Position numbers and translations under genes: made by a program
Notes under the pieces: generated by a model
What the model saw: the letters and a program-made list of their open reading frames with translations, nothing else
Told to the model about the DNA's origin: nothing
Database searches by the model: none
Shown: in pieces, positions 1 through 7,870 of the stretch
Layout of the letters: each line of letters begins with the position of its first letter
Position numbering within the stretch: the first letter of the stretch is position 1
Origin: an uncultured Bacteroidales bacterium
GTDB taxonomy: Bacteria; Bacteroidota; Bacteroidia; Bacteroidales; UBA932
Length of the DNA: 64,000 bases
Reading direction: 5' to 3'
NCBI GenBank assembly: GCA_946185745.1
Contig: CAMHKQ010000006.1
Location: forward strand, 1 to 64,000

Positions 1-1218
1 GTTCCCGGAGTTGAAGTAAACACCAAAATGATATTAGCGGTTTTGGGCGTAGTCCTTTTTGTATATGATAAATTGAATGGCGAAGGTCTTGTCGTGTCAA
101 AATCTTTTTTGTGTTTGACTTTGTTGTGCATTACCATCAGTTTATGGGCCTATTGTGTCACAGTGTTAAACGCGACTTCTGATTTCTCTTTTGCAAGATA
201 CTTTATCTCGGTATGGGTATGGCTTAGTGCAGCCTATGTCGTCGTGTGGCTTATACGACACATTCATGGAGAACTCTCTGTAGAATTGATTGGCAACTAT
301 TTGATAACGGTCTCTGTTGCACAGTGCATCCTAGCCTATGCCATGACACTATCTCCTTCCTTGAAAATCTTTATTGACAGCCTGATGGGCGATTCTGAAA
401 TGTTTATGGGGGTGGCAGAAGGAAGAATATATGGTTTGGGAGCGGCATTGGATCCGGCGGGATTGCGGTTTTCCGGAGTTCTTGTCGTAATCGCCCACCT
501 TGTTCATAAAACAGACTTTGGACAAAAACCATTCAAAGGTATTTTTTATATTGTGTCTTTTGTGATTATTACCATTATCGGCAATATGATCGCAAGAAGC
601 ACTACCATAGGGCTGGCTGTTGTCGTGTTATACTGGATTTTCTGTGCTTTATTCGGTGACAAAATGTCCAACCAGCCTGCATTCTGGAAAACGGTTTTGC
701 CGCTGCTATTGATAGGTACCGTACTTGTTGTTTGGTTATATAATAATGCTCCACAGTTCCGGACAAACCTTAGATTCGGTTTTGAAGGCTTCTTCTCTTT
801 GTTCGAAAAGGGTAAATGGGAAGTACGTTCCAATGACATACTGCTTAAAATGATTATTTGGCCGGAATCCTTGAAAACATGGTTGATAGGTGATGGTTTC
901 TTCGATAGCCCTATGGACATTCCTGACCGATTCGGGCAAGTCTACGGGGGGTTCTACAAACATACAGATATCGGCTATCTACGTTTTATTTTCTATTTTG
1001 GCGTAATCGGTCTCTTGCTTATGATGTGGGTCCCCATTCTGATGACAACCAGTTGCAGCCGTAAGATCCCTGAGCACAAGTGGTTATTCATTATGCTTTT
1101 ATTCGTCACTTTTGTCGGATGGCTCAAAGTATCCAGCGACATTATCATGGTATATGCTCCATTCTTGATTATGGCGTATGAGGCAGAGAATAATCTTCTC
1201 AGTAGTTTTAAAAAGTGA
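1..1218 (+). CDS. Wzy-like polysaccharide polymerase / O-antigen ligase family membrane protein (5' partial)
   Basis: Very hydrophobic protein with about ten predicted membrane segments and one larger polar loop in its second half (after the ATG at 28, roughly residues 240-310), the layout of Wzy/O-antigen ligase-type inner-membrane proteins that join lipid-linked repeat units. The first ATG in the window is at 28, but the frame is open to base 1 and the protein starts directly in a membrane helix, so the true start probably lies upstream. Its stop overlaps the next gene's start by four bases (GTGA). The gene is clearly AT-richer than the DNA after 2230, as is common for serotype-specific polymerases gained by transfer. 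Such polymerases diverge so much that assignment rests on topology and context; another multi-pass polysaccharide membrane protein is possible. Confidence 0.75.
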   Translation, partial: VPGVEVNTKMILAVLGVVLFVYDKLNGEGLVVSKSFLCLTLLCITISLWAYCVTVLNATSDFSFARYFISVWVWLSAAYVVVWLIRHIHGELSVELIGNYLITVSVAQCILAYAMTLSPSLKIFIDSLMGDSEMFMGVAEGRIYGLGAALDPAGLRFSGVLVVIAHLVHKTDFGQKPFKGIFYIVSFVIITIIGNMIARSTTIGLAVVVLYWIFCALFGDKMSNQPAFWKTVLPLLLIGTVLVVWLYNNAPQFRTNLRFGFEGFFSLFEKGKWEVRSNDILLKMIIWPESLKTWLIGDGFFDSPMDIPDRFGQVYGGFYKHTDIGYLRFIFYFGVIGLLLMMWVPILMTTSCSRKIPEHKWLFIMLLFVTFVGWLKVSSDIIMVYAPFLIMAYEAENNLLSSFKK

Positions 1219-2252
1219 AGGAAAGAAATTCATACATAGAGATTTATAGAATCTTGGCTGTTTTCAGTGTACTGATCGTTCATTATAATGGTTGGTTTTT
1301 GGGTGGACTTCCTGATGGTTTTGATTTCAATTATCCTACCGCACAAAGAATCGGGCAATTAATAATTGCTTCATTGTGCGCGTGTTGTGTAAACTGCTTT
1401 ATACTTATATCAGGATATTTCAGCATAAAACTTCGAGCGCAATCAATAGTGAAGTATCTGATTCTGCTGTTGGGGATTTATGTCCCGTTTTATTGTGTTG
1501 ATTGCCTCATTAATGGCAAACCGTTTTTATTCCTGGACCTTGTCTATAATTGCAGAGTGATAACTCGGGGTGGTTATTTTGTGCAATGCTATTTTATGCT
1601 GATGATATTATCTCCCATCCTGAATGCTTTTATCGAAAAATATCATAAGAAATCCTTATGGCTGATTCTTTTGCTCTTAGTACTGGAATTCTATTTTGAC
1701 TGCATTAAGGGCAATGATAGGATGGGCTTTACTCAAGGGTACTCTGTCGCTCATTTCTGTTTGATTTATCTTATTGGCAGGATAATCTTTGTTTATAAAG
1801 ACAAGATAACTGAAGTGAAACGATTTAAATGGGTTTTGCTGTACTTTGCATTTGCCGGTGTCATAGCTGGTATGTATCTTGCCGGGATACGGTTTGCCTA
1901 TGATTATTCAAATCCGGCTGTGATAGCAACGGGCGTTTTCAGTTTTCTTCCCTTTATTTATAAGATTCGATCGAACAAGATAATCAATTGGGTGGCCGGT
2001 GGGACATTTGCTGTTTACATTATTCAAGTATCGGAACCGGCCTTCTCGTTTTTATGTAAAATGGATAAGATGCTTTTGTCCGGGAATGCATATTGGCTAT
2101 ATCTAATAAAGAGCATCCCTTTGTTAGTCGGTTTCTTTATGGTATGTGTTCTGTATGACAAACTTAGGGCATGGTGCACTCAACCGGTTCTGAACTGTGC
2201 TGATAAATTGATCGATGGTATTAAATCGAAATGCACCTCCTCTACAACATAG
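1215..2252 (+). CDS. Acyltransferase family 3 membrane protein (polysaccharide O-acyltransferase)
   Basis: About ten membrane segments. The N-terminus has the acyltransferase-3 signature: YIEIYR near residue 7 followed by IVHYNG with the conserved His23. Proteins of this family move acetyl or other acyl groups onto extracytoplasmic sugars, so this one probably decorates the polysaccharide made by this operon. The GTG at 1215 overlaps the upstream stop, and no better in-frame ATG fits the conserved N-terminus. The last 22 bases overlap a second, truncated copy of the start of the glycosyltransferase gene at 3791, showing that this gene and that one were once directly adjacent and overlapping. 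Base composition is AT-rich like the gene before it. Confidence 0.85.
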   Translation: MKERNSYIEIYRILAVFSVLIVHYNGWFLGGLPDGFDFNYPTAQRIGQLIIASLCACCVNCFILISGYFSIKLRAQSIVKYLILLLGIYVPFYCVDCLINGKPFLFLDLVYNCRVITRGGYFVQCYFMLMILSPILNAFIEKYHKKSLWLILLLLVLEFYFDCIKGNDRMGFTQGYSVAHFCLIYLIGRIIFVYKDKITEVKRFKWVLLYFAFAGVIAGMYLAGIRFAYDYSNPAVIATGVFSFLPFIYKIRSNKIINWVAGGTFAVYIIQVSEPAFSFLCKMDKMLLSGNAYWLYLIKSIPLLVGFFMVCVLYDKLRAWCTQPVLNCADKLIDGIKSKCTSSTT

Positions 2253-2271
2253 CCGGACTGTACCGCCCTGC
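2230..2271 (+). repeat. 42-base direct repeat, left copy (start of glycosyltransferase gene)
   Basis: Matches 3790-3831 at 41 of 42 positions; the only mismatch is C at 2237 against A at 3797. Similarity stops abruptly on both sides. The repeat covers the first 13-14 codons of the glycosyltransferase gene at 3791. The two copies flank the DUF4143 ATPase gene like a very long target duplication. Confidence 0.95.
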
Positions 2272-2341
2272 AGGCGGTAATGAGAGGAAGAAGTGCCATG
2301 TCGTCCATTCTTGGAAAAACGGACAAAAAATGGCGATATAG
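2231..2341 (+). pseudogene. Truncated 5' fragment of the downstream glycosyltransferase gene
   Basis: The ATG at 2231 opens the same 13 residues as the glycosyltransferase at 3791 (MHLLYNIAGLYRP here, MHILYNIAGLYRP there). The frame then leaves the homologous sequence at 2272, continues for about 20 unrelated codons through the first WKNGQ-encoding repeat, and ends at TAG 2339-2341. It is a relic made by the insertion and is unlikely to have a function, although ribosomes ending the acyltransferase gene could still translate it. Confidence 0.8.
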
Positions 2342-2391
2342 TCTTGGAAAAACGGACAAAAACAACTATTTTTGCCTTGGAAAAACGGACA
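2310..2391 (+). repeat. Three direct repeats of CTTGGAAAAACGGACA at exact 33-base period
   Basis: The 16-base core begins at 2310, 2343 and 2376; the first two copies extend to 20 identical bases. The period is 33 bases, about three helical turns, so the copies face the same side of the DNA. The intervening sequences differ. Copy 2 supplies the TTG of the predicted -33 element and copy 3 sits just after the -7 element, which points to operator sites rather than coding repeats. Confidence 0.95.
2344..2374 (+). promoter_or_regulatory. Predicted Bacteroidales promoter of the DUF4143 ATPase
   Basis: TTG at 2344-2346 (inside repeat copy 2), 20 bases, then TATTTTTG at 2367-2374, matching TTG-N19-21-TAnnTTTG. 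The start codon at 2396 follows 21 bases later, with repeat copy 3 in the leader. It would give the inserted gene its own expression within the operon. Confidence 0.6.
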
Positions 2392-2395
2392 GGTC

Positions 2396-3775
2396 ATGCT
2401 GACAAGAAAAATAGACACCGTCATTGACACCTTCTTCGACAGCACAAAAATGGCGCTGATGCTCACTGGGGCACGTCAGGTGGGAAAGACCAACGCATTC
2501 CGTCGCCTGGCCCAGAGGAAATTCGAGCGGTACGTAGAAATCAACTTCATCGAGACCCCCGGCGCCAAACAGATTTTTCAGGGCGCCCAGAATGCAAAGG
2601 AGATTCTTCTCCGCCTGTCAGCCTTTGCGGATGGCCCGCTTGTTCCCGGCAAGACACTCATTCTCTTTGACGAAGTGCAGAAATGCCCGGAATGCGTCAC
2701 GCAAATCAAGTTTTTGGTTGACGAAGGCAGTTACCGCTACGGCCTTACCGGCTCCCTGCTGGGTGTGGAATTGGAAGACCTGCAGGAAAAAGCACAGGTC
2801 AAAGACCAGAACGCCGAGGTCTCCGAGCCTGTCGGCTACATGGACATCAAGACCATGTTCCCCTTGGATTTTGAAGAGTTTGCCCAGGCTGTAGGAGTGA
2901 CCCCGAATCTCATCGACCATATCCGGGACTGCTATGACAACACAAAGCCCGTTGATCCGGTCGTACACGAGCAGATGATGAAAGTGTTCCGGCTTTATCT
3001 CATCGTCGGCGGTCTCCCTGCTCCCGTATGGGCTTATGTCCAGACCAACAACATCCAAAACGTTGCCCTCCAGCAGCTGGCCGTCATAAACCTCTACAAG
3101 AAAGATATCTCCCAGTACGACAAGGACAAGAAACTCCTTCTTGACGAAATCTTCGACCTCATCCCCTCGGAGCTAAACGCAAAAAACAAACGTTTCATTC
3201 TCAAGGAACTGAACCGGAACCTGAAGTTCCAGCGCTACGAGAACAGTTTCCTCTGGATGAAGAAAGCCGGCGTGGCTATTCCGGTCTACAACGTAGAAGA
3301 GCCCCGCATCCCGCTCAAGCTGAACCAGCAGCGCAATCTGTTCAAGCTTTTCCAGAATGATGTCGGCTTGCTGGCCTACCAATACGCAAACGGTATCCAA
3401 CTCCGCATTCTCAGTGGCGAAGTGAACATCAATTTCGGCGCCATCTATGAAAACGTCGTAGCTCAGGAACTCCTTGCCCAGGGGTTCGGGCTGCTCTACT
3501 ACTTCAACAGCAAGAAGCAGGGGGAGGTGGACTTCGTTATAGAGGCCGGCGACGGCACGGTGCTTCCCATCGAAGTCAAGTCCGGCAAGGATTACGAACG
3601 CCACAACGCCCTGGCCAACATTCTGGACAACGAGGAATACAACCTCGGCAAGGCACTTATCCTTTGCAACGATAATGTCTCCGTTCAGGGAAAGAAAACC
3701 TACCTGCCCATCTACATGACTACTTTCATTCGCAAGAAGCAGGAAATACCGGGTATTTACAAATTGGATTTTTAG
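2396..3775 (+). CDS. AAA-type ATPase with C-terminal DUF4143 (PD-(D/E)XK-like) domain
   Basis: Residues 25-32 form a Walker A loop (GARQVGKT) and 88-95 a Walker B strand (LILFDEVQ), as in the AAA_14 family. The C-terminal DUF4143 domain has the restriction-endonuclease-like core: Asp379 in GEVDFV, then Glu393 and Lys395 in IEVKSG. Length (459 residues) fits the family. A TTG at 2372 would extend the frame, but those codons lie in the repeat and promoter, so the ATG at 2396 in front of LTRKIDTVID is preferred. The family is abundant in Bacteroidales and its role is not established; ATPase and nuclease-fold activities are inferred from motifs. It is flanked by duplicated glycosyltransferase sequence and is not functionally related to its neighbours. 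Confidence 0.9.
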   Translation: MLTRKIDTVIDTFFDSTKMALMLTGARQVGKTNAFRRLAQRKFERYVEINFIETPGAKQIFQGAQNAKEILLRLSAFADGPLVPGKTLILFDEVQKCPECVTQIKFLVDEGSYRYGLTGSLLGVELEDLQEKAQVKDQNAEVSEPVGYMDIKTMFPLDFEEFAQAVGVTPNLIDHIRDCYDNTKPVDPVVHEQMMKVFRLYLIVGGLPAPVWAYVQTNNIQNVALQQLAVINLYKKDISQYDKDKKLLLDEIFDLIPSELNAKNKRFILKELNRNLKFQRYENSFLWMKKAGVAIPVYNVEEPRIPLKLNQQRNLFKLFQNDVGLLAYQYANGIQLRILSGEVNINFGAIYENVVAQELLAQGFGLLYYFNSKKQGEVDFVIEAGDGTVLPIEVKSGKDYERHNALANILDNEEYNLGKALILCNDNVSVQGKKTYLPIYMTTFIRKKQEIPGIYKLDF

Positions 3776-3789
3776 CCTTTTCCCCACAC

Positions 3790-3831
3790 AATGCACATCC
3801 TCTACAACATAGCCGGACTGTACCGCCCTGC
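3790..3831 (+). repeat. 42-base direct repeat, right copy (intact gene start)
   Basis: Partner of 2230-2271 with a single mismatch. This copy continues into the complete glycosyltransferase gene, so it is the functional one. Confidence 0.95.
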
Positions 3832-4909
3832 GGGGATGGAACGGGTGCTCACGGACAAGGCCAACTGGCTGGTTTCGCATGGGTATCAGGTGACCATCCT
3901 CACTACTGAGCAGCAGGGGAGACCGAATGCCTTCCAGCTGGATGAGCGTGTGCAGACAAGGGACCTTGCCATCGGCTATGAAGACAACAATGGCAGCAGC
4001 CTGGCCGATAAGCTCTTGCATTATCCCGGCAAGCAGAGGCGGCACCGCAAGGCATTGGAGAAGGCCCTGATGGAGCTGAAACCCGATATCGCCGTCTCCA
4101 TGTTCTGCAACGAGGTGAACTTGCTTCCCAAAATAAAGGATGGCAGCAGGAAGGTGCTGGAGGTGCATTTCTCGCGCTTCAAGCGCCTGCAGTACGGGCG
4201 CAAGGGCCTTTGGGCGCTGACGGACCGTTTCCGGAGCCGGCAGGATATCCGCCTGGTGAAGAAATACAGCCGTTTCGTGGTCCTCACGGAGGAAGATAAA
4301 ACCTACTGGGGCGATACCGGCAACATCCGGGTGATACCCAATCCCGTACACTTCGAGCCTGCCGCTCCCGCTCCGCTGGACACAAAAACGGTGATAGCCG
4401 TGGGGCGATACTCCCATCAGAAGGGCCTGGAGCGTTTGATATCGGCCTGGGCGATGGTGAAGAAAAACGGCTGGAGGCTTTGGCTGGTGGGCGACGGCGA
4501 GAATCGGGAACAACTTGACAATCAGATAAAAACAACGGGCTTGCAGGATTCTGTCCGGCTGGGCAGGGTGGAGAGCGATATGGCTTCCATCTACATGGGC
4601 GCATCTATTGTCGCGCTTTCCTCCCGCTACGAGGGCCTTCCGATGGTCCTTCTGGAAGCCCAGGCCTTTGGGGTGCCGGTAGTCTCGTTCGACTGCAAGT
4701 GCGGCCCCCGCGAGATAGTTAAAGACGGTCAGACCGGCATCCTGGTCTCGGAAGGGGACATCGACGCCCTGGCCGGGGCGCTTGAACGCCTGATAGAAAA
4801 TGATGCCCTTCGCAAAGAGATGGGCCGGAACGCTTTCCGGAACGCCGAAAAGTGGCGGACGGACGCCATAATGGAGAAATGGACGAAACTGTTCAGCGAA
4901 ATATTGTAG
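3791..4909 (+). CDS. Glycosyltransferase family 4
   Basis: GT-B fold protein of 372 residues. The N-terminal domain begins MHILYNIAGLYRPAGMERV, with the Gly-rich acceptor-side loop. The C-terminal GT4 domain has VGRYSHQKGLE (about 204-214), the nucleotide-loop VGDGENR, and the E-x7-E motif Glu281/Glu289 in EGLPMVLLEA. It should move a sugar from an NDP donor onto the undecaprenyl-linked repeat unit at the cytoplasmic face of the membrane; the sugar cannot be read from sequence. The start is fixed by the duplicated copy upstream and by the conserved N-terminus. Before the ATPase cassette arrived it overlapped the acyltransferase gene by 22 bases. Its 3' end overlaps the next gene. Confidence 0.9.
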   Translation: MHILYNIAGLYRPAGMERVLTDKANWLVSHGYQVTILTTEQQGRPNAFQLDERVQTRDLAIGYEDNNGSSLADKLLHYPGKQRRHRKALEKALMELKPDIAVSMFCNEVNLLPKIKDGSRKVLEVHFSRFKRLQYGRKGLWALTDRFRSRQDIRLVKKYSRFVVLTEEDKTYWGDTGNIRVIPNPVHFEPAAPAPLDTKTVIAVGRYSHQKGLERLISAWAMVKKNGWRLWLVGDGENREQLDNQIKTTGLQDSVRLGRVESDMASIYMGASIVALSSRYEGLPMVLLEAQAFGVPVVSFDCKCGPREIVKDGQTGILVSEGDIDALAGALERLIENDALRKEMGRNAFRNAEKWRTDAIMEKWTKLFSEIL

Positions 4910-5991
4910 TTTCCGCGGTGAACCTTCGTAAAGGCGGCACCCTCACGGTGCTGCAGGACTGCCTGCTCTATCTTTCCGGGCGGAAAGACCTTCACGTGAC
5001 GGCCCTGGTCCATAAACGGGAGCTATGCGGTTTTCCGGGCATCCGATACATTGAAATTCCCTGGAGCACAAAGAGTTGGCTCAAACGGCTCTGGTGCGAA
5101 TATGTGACCATGCACCGCATCTCCAAAACGCTTCCGGAAACGGACCTTTGGCTTTCGCTTCACGACACCACACCCAGGGTAAAAGCCCGCAGGCAGGCAG
5201 TTTATTGCCATACGTCTTTCCCCTTCATGAAGATTCGCCTGCAGGATTTCCGGATGGACGCCAAGATTCCGCTTTTCGCCCTGTTTACAAAATACGCATA
5301 TCGGACTTTCTCTCGCAGGAATTCCTTTATGGTGGTGCAGTCTGTCTGGATGCGGGAGGCGCTGTCATCGCTCATCGGCTTTGATAAAGAGCGGATTATC
5401 GTGGCGCCGCCGGCCTTCCGGCCGATGGAGATTCCGGAAGGGGATTCCGGGGCGAAGCAGGGAATGACGACTTTCATCTATCCTTCCACTCCGGACTGCC
5501 ACAAGAATTTTGAAACCTTTTTGGAAGCGGCGCGCATATTGGAAACCCGCGTCGGCAAAGGCCGTTTCCGGGTTATGATTACCGTCAAGGGCAACGAAAA
5601 CCGTTATGCCAAGTGGCTGCGGAAACGCTGGGGCGCTGTGGCTTCAGTGGAGTTCCGGGGGCTTCTTTCCATGGAGGAGCTGGCTCGCGCTTATGCCGAT
5701 GCCTCTTGCCTGGTGTTCCCATCCCGGGCAGAGACGTGGGGCCTTCCCATCTCGGAATATCTCCCGACGGGAAAGCCCATGATCCTGGCCGACCGCTCCT
5801 ATGCGCATGAAACCGCAGCCGGAGCCGCTCAGGTGGCCTTCTCCCCGGTGATGGATGCAGAAGCGCTCGCCAGCAGGATGCAGGACGTTTTGGAAGAGAG
5901 GCTGGAGGCTTTCGGTCCTGTGGAAGTACAGGCCCCGGCCCCACCGTATGCCCCGGACTGGGCAAACTTATTTGATCTTTTGCTGTCATGA
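4879..5991 (+). CDS. Glycosyltransferase family 1/4
   Basis: GT-B glycosyltransferase of 370 residues. The N-terminal domain opens with NIVVSAVNLRKGGTLTVL; the C-terminal domain carries FIYPSTPDCHKNFE and the E-x7-E pair (about Glu285/Glu293) in AETWGLPISEY. An ATG at 4852 is possible, but it would overlap the previous gene by 58 bases and add nine non-conserved residues, so the ATG at 4879 is preferred. The 3' end overlaps the next start as ATGA. It belongs to the run of three GT4-type enzymes assembling the repeat unit. Donor and acceptor are unknown. Confidence 0.88.
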   Translation: MDETVQRNIVVSAVNLRKGGTLTVLQDCLLYLSGRKDLHVTALVHKRELCGFPGIRYIEIPWSTKSWLKRLWCEYVTMHRISKTLPETDLWLSLHDTTPRVKARRQAVYCHTSFPFMKIRLQDFRMDAKIPLFALFTKYAYRTFSRRNSFMVVQSVWMREALSSLIGFDKERIIVAPPAFRPMEIPEGDSGAKQGMTTFIYPSTPDCHKNFETFLEAARILETRVGKGRFRVMITVKGNENRYAKWLRKRWGAVASVEFRGLLSMEELARAYADASCLVFPSRAETWGLPISEYLPTGKPMILADRSYAHETAAGAAQVAFSPVMDAEALASRMQDVLEERLEAFGPVEVQAPAPPYAPDWANLFDLLLS

Positions 5992-7127
5992 GAATATTGC
6001 AGGTCGGCAAATTCTACCCCATCCGGGGCGGTGTGGAAAAGGTGATGTGGGATGTTACCACAGGCCTTTCCCAGGCCGGCATCCCTTGCGATATGCTTTG
6101 TGCCAAGTTGAAAAAGGACGGACCGGACAAGAAGGATGAACCGTTCTATGATGGAAAAGGTATATTCCGGCTCAATGATAATGGCAGGGTGATTTGCGTT
6201 CCCGCCTGGACCAAGAAAGCCGCCACTATGATTTCACCGGCGATGATCCGGTGGCTCCGGCGCCACGCAGGGGAGTACGACATCATCCATATCCACCATC
6301 CGGACCCCATGGCAGCATTGGCGCTCCGTTTGAGCGGTTACAAAGGGAAAGTGGTTTTGCACTGGCACAGTGACATTCTCTCGCAGCGCTTTTTCCTGAG
6401 TCTGTACAAGCCTCTGCAGAGGTGGCTCATCGGCCGGGCAGACCGGATTCTGGGCACCACGCCTGTTTATGTCGCATCTTCTCCTTATCTGAAGGACGTG
6501 CAGGATAAATGCGGATACGTTCCCATAGGCATCGACCCCATCAGCTACGATGCGGCCGGCGCGGAAACTATCCGGGCCCGCCATACCGGGAAAACCCTTC
6601 TTTTCTCCCTGGGCCGTATGGTACCTTACAAGGGATTCAGCTACCTGATCGAGGCGATGAGCCTGCTGCCGGAGCGTTTCCACCTGATCCTGGGCGGAAA
6701 GGGCCCGCTGAAAGAGGAGCTGGAGGCACAGATCCGCGAAAAAGGCCTGCAGCAACGCGTGGAACTGCTCTCAGGATTTATTCCCGATGAAACGGTGTTC
6801 GCGCTCTTCGGGGCGGCCGATATCTTTGTGCTGCCCAGCGTGATGAAGACGGAAGCCTTCGGCATCGTGCAGATAGAAGCCATGTCCTGCGGAACGCCCG
6901 TCGTGGCCACCAGGATACCGGAATCCGGAGTATCGTGGGTGAATGAAGACGGCGTGTCCGGCCTGAATGCCGAACCTGCCGACGTCCGCTCCCTGGCCGA
7001 TGCCATCCTGGGGGTGGAGAAAAATATAAAGCAGTTTTCAGACGGGGCCAAACGGCGTTTTGGCCAGCTGTTCTCCAAGGAAATAATGATAAATAAAATA
7101 ATAACTACCTATGAAGATTTGTGCTAA
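5988..7127 (+). CDS. Glycosyltransferase family 4
   Basis: A 379-residue GT4 enzyme. The N-terminal loop IRGGVEKVMWD (about residues 12-22) and HIHHPDPMAA (101-110) are typical of mannosyl- or rhamnosyl-transferase-like members. The C-terminal domain has SLGRMVPYKGF, LGGKGPLKEEL and the E-x7-E pair Glu289/Glu297 in EAFGIVQIEAMSCGTP. It likely adds a further sugar of the repeat unit on the cytoplasmic side. It overlaps the upstream gene by four bases and the Wza-like gene by 17 bases, so all are probably translated from one message. Confidence 0.9.
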   Translation: MRILQVGKFYPIRGGVEKVMWDVTTGLSQAGIPCDMLCAKLKKDGPDKKDEPFYDGKGIFRLNDNGRVICVPAWTKKAATMISPAMIRWLRRHAGEYDIIHIHHPDPMAALALRLSGYKGKVVLHWHSDILSQRFFLSLYKPLQRWLIGRADRILGTTPVYVASSPYLKDVQDKCGYVPIGIDPISYDAAGAETIRARHTGKTLLFSLGRMVPYKGFSYLIEAMSLLPERFHLILGGKGPLKEELEAQIREKGLQQRVELLSGFIPDETVFALFGAADIFVLPSVMKTEAFGIVQIEAMSCGTPVVATRIPESGVSWVNEDGVSGLNAEPADVRSLADAILGVEKNIKQFSDGAKRRFGQLFSKEIMINKIITTYEDLC

Positions 7128-7869
7128 GTATTTGATTGCCATGGCTTTTGCGGCTTTGGCGGTCTCTTGTGCCACACCCAAGAAGATTGGCTACCTGCAG
7201 GATATGGAGTATGGCCAGGAATATCCGGCGGTGCCTTCGCCCGAGTTGGTGGTGCAGGTGGACGACCAGTTGGGCGTGAACATCTCCTGCGAGGATCCCC
7301 GCCTGGTGGCTCCTTTCAATCTCGTTGCCGATGGGGCTGAATCCACGTCCCTGCATACCTATGCGGTGAACAGGGAGGGCAATATCGTTTTTCCGGTGCT
7401 GGGGTCGCTGCCGGTGGCAGGAAAGACTCTCAAAGAGGTAAAAGAATTGATAACCAATAAGATCCAGGATATGGGGCTTATCCGTAATCCCGTAGTACTG
7501 GTCACCTTGGAAAACTTCTGCATCACGGTCATCGGAAGTGCCGGTAGCCAGGTACTTCCCGTCACGGGCAACAGTATCAATCTGCTGCAGGTGGTGGCCC
7601 AATCGCCCTTAATTGATGACAATGTCAAAATCAAGGACGTGATGGTGATCCGTACGGAAAATGGAATGCGGAAGTCCTATACTGTCAGTCTGAAGTCTAA
7701 GGATTTGTTTGATTCTCCGGTCTATTACCTGAAACAGAACGATGTGGTGTATTTCAAGCCGCAGGGTTCCAAACTGACTTCCACCGGAAATGTCATCCTG
7801 ACCTTTGTGGGATCAGGCCTGACGCTGGCATCCATAATTACCAACTTCTTACTTTGGTCTAGTCGCTAA
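7111..7869 (+). CDS. Wza-like polysaccharide export lipoprotein
   Basis: Starts with a lipoprotein signal (MKICAKYLIAMAFAALAVSC, Cys20 as acylation site). A Poly_export domain follows (about residues 40-130: VDDQLGVNISCEDP, then REGNIVFPVLGS), and then an SLBB-like segment (ITVIGSAGSQVLPVTGN). A hydrophobic stretch near residues 228-247 closes the protein, probably the membrane-spanning element of the export channel. At 252 residues it is shorter than enterobacterial Wza but normal for Bacteroidales. Together with the following tyrosine kinase/co-polymerase it should form the trans-envelope export machine of a Wzx/Wzy-type pathway. Confidence 0.9.
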   Translation: MKICAKYLIAMAFAALAVSCATPKKIGYLQDMEYGQEYPAVPSPELVVQVDDQLGVNISCEDPRLVAPFNLVADGAESTSLHTYAVNREGNIVFPVLGSLPVAGKTLKEVKELITNKIQDMGLIRNPVVLVTLENFCITVIGSAGSQVLPVTGNSINLLQVVAQSPLIDDNVKIKDVMVIRTENGMRKSYTVSLKSKDLFDSPVYYLKQNDVVYFKPQGSKLTSTGNVILTFVGSGLTLASIITNFLLWSSR

Positions 7870-7870
7870 A

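Larger units (their letters stand above)
2272..3789 (+). mobile_element. Putative inserted cassette: repeat-bearing promoter plus DUF4143 ATPase gene
   Basis: This 1518-base segment lies exactly between the two 42-base direct repeats and breaks an ancestral acyltransferase-glycosyltransferase overlap. It contains three phased 16-base repeats, a promoter and one ATPase/nuclease-fold gene, and nothing else. I see no terminal inverted repeats and no transposase. The insertion is seen directly from the duplicated flank; mobility is inference. An alternative is recombination between two capsule-locus alleles. Confidence 0.55.

Noticed and set aside
2310..2391. CRISPR array
   Set aside because: Only three 16-base repeats with 17-base gaps and no cas genes; the position at a promoter fits operators better.
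2372..2395. TTG start for the DUF4143 ATPase
   Set aside because: Those codons lie in the third repeat and just after the -7 element; ATG 2396 begins the conserved N-terminus.
2272..3789. Conventional insertion sequence
   Set aside because: No transposase and no terminal inverted repeats could be found; the direct repeat is far longer than typical target duplications.
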